Source: an uncultured Collinsella sp. (lineage in GTDB: Bacteria > Actinomycetota > Coriobacteriia > Coriobacteriales > Coriobacteriaceae). Taken from it: a stretch of DNA of 64,000 nt. The stretch is taken from NCBI GenBank assembly GCA_900555555.1, contig USLK01000001.1, positions 1 through 64,000 of the forward strand. Reading direction: 5' to 3'. The notes beneath the pieces are model-generated. The model saw only the letters and a program-made list of their open reading frames with translations. It ran no database searches and was not told where the DNA came from. The translations under genes and the position numbers were made by a program. Positions 63,915-64,000 of this stretch are shown here, in pieces; the first letter of the stretch is position 1, and each line of letters opens with the position of its first letter.

Positions 63915-64000
63915 ATGCGCTTTCTTCTCAACTGGATCGGCACATCGATCGCCATTGCCATCGCAACGTTCATCATCCCCGGCATCGCCCCGTTCGGCAT
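63915..64000 (+). CDS. Start of a small 4-TM phage-holin-family (YvlD-like) protein
   Basis: Only 28 codons lie in the window. MRFLLNWIGTSIAIAIATF and the following IIPGIAPFG match the start of the phage holin family 4 / YvlD membrane proteins. AAAGGAC and GAGG lie just before the ATG. The gene is cut by the window edge and is divergent from the ApbE gene. Confidence 0.65.
   Translation, partial: MRFLLNWIGTSIAIAIATFIIPGIAPFG

Noticed and set aside
1..64000. CRISPR arrays, tRNA or rRNA genes, insertion sequences with transposases
   Set aside because: None was recognised on reading either strand; no regular spaced repeats and no transposase-like frames were found.

Overview
The window is 64 kb of high-GC, gene-dense bacterial DNA. 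Gene content suggests a strictly anaerobic actinobacterium of the class Coriobacteriia, possibly Collinsella or a close relative. The hints are superoxide reductase, formate-tetrahydrofolate ligase, AddAB instead of RecBCD, a YolD-type partner for a Y-family polymerase, QueH, and several GTG and TTG starts. This placement is inference from content; no rRNA, tRNA or CRISPR array was seen.

Layout. 0.3-5.6 kb: a metal-handling region with a 10TM heavy-metal exporter, a DEDDh exonuclease, and an ArsR/SmtB-regulated operon of repressor, free-standing HMA chaperone and zinc/cadmium-type P1B ATPase. 5.7-11 kb: a 14-TM drug exporter with a possible leader ORF, an M18 aminopeptidase, a PfkB kinase and YaaA. 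11-13.4 kb: two family 2 glycosyltransferases. 13.4-17.2 kb: a PARG-like hydrolase and a PAP2 phosphatase, divergent from a Y-family polymerase plus YolD behind two LexA-type boxes. 17.3-25.8 kb: an iron alcohol dehydrogenase with a LUD protein, a large unknown membrane protein, an ABC exporter, a broken GNAT gene, endonuclease IV with a flavin reductase, a long inverted-repeat element and a cysteine hydrolase. 26-29.8 kb: a four-gene run (beta-lactamase-fold hydrolase, RNase HI, Gfo/Idh/MocA oxidoreductase, acylphosphatase), then a Fur-family regulator.

29.8-35.9 kb carries queuosine tRNA modification (tgt, queA, queH) interrupted by two unknown genes. 36-39.7 kb has a MetRS-like protein without a canonical KMSKS loop, an acetyltransferase and an RlmA-type methyltransferase. 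39.7-44.2 kb has a UbiB-like kinase with a phasin-like partner, a C69 dipeptidase and a cold-shock protein. 44.3-47 kb is one-carbon metabolism (fhs, folD). 47-49.3 kb is ruvCAB behind a LexA-type box. 49.3-51.7 kb is a degenerate NAD-synthetase-like protein next to superoxide reductase. 51.8-62.3 kb is dnaE, addA and addB. The end holds a YerC/TrpR-like regulator, ApbE and the start of a small holin-like membrane protein.

DNA repair dominates: an SOS-type polymerase, ruvCAB, addAB, dnaE, endonuclease IV, RNase HI and the DEDDh exonuclease. The least explained items are the degenerate NadE-like protein, the MetRS-like paralog, the small ORF before the drug exporter, the 17-bp inverted-repeat element near 25 kb, and the unknown genes inside the queuosine region.
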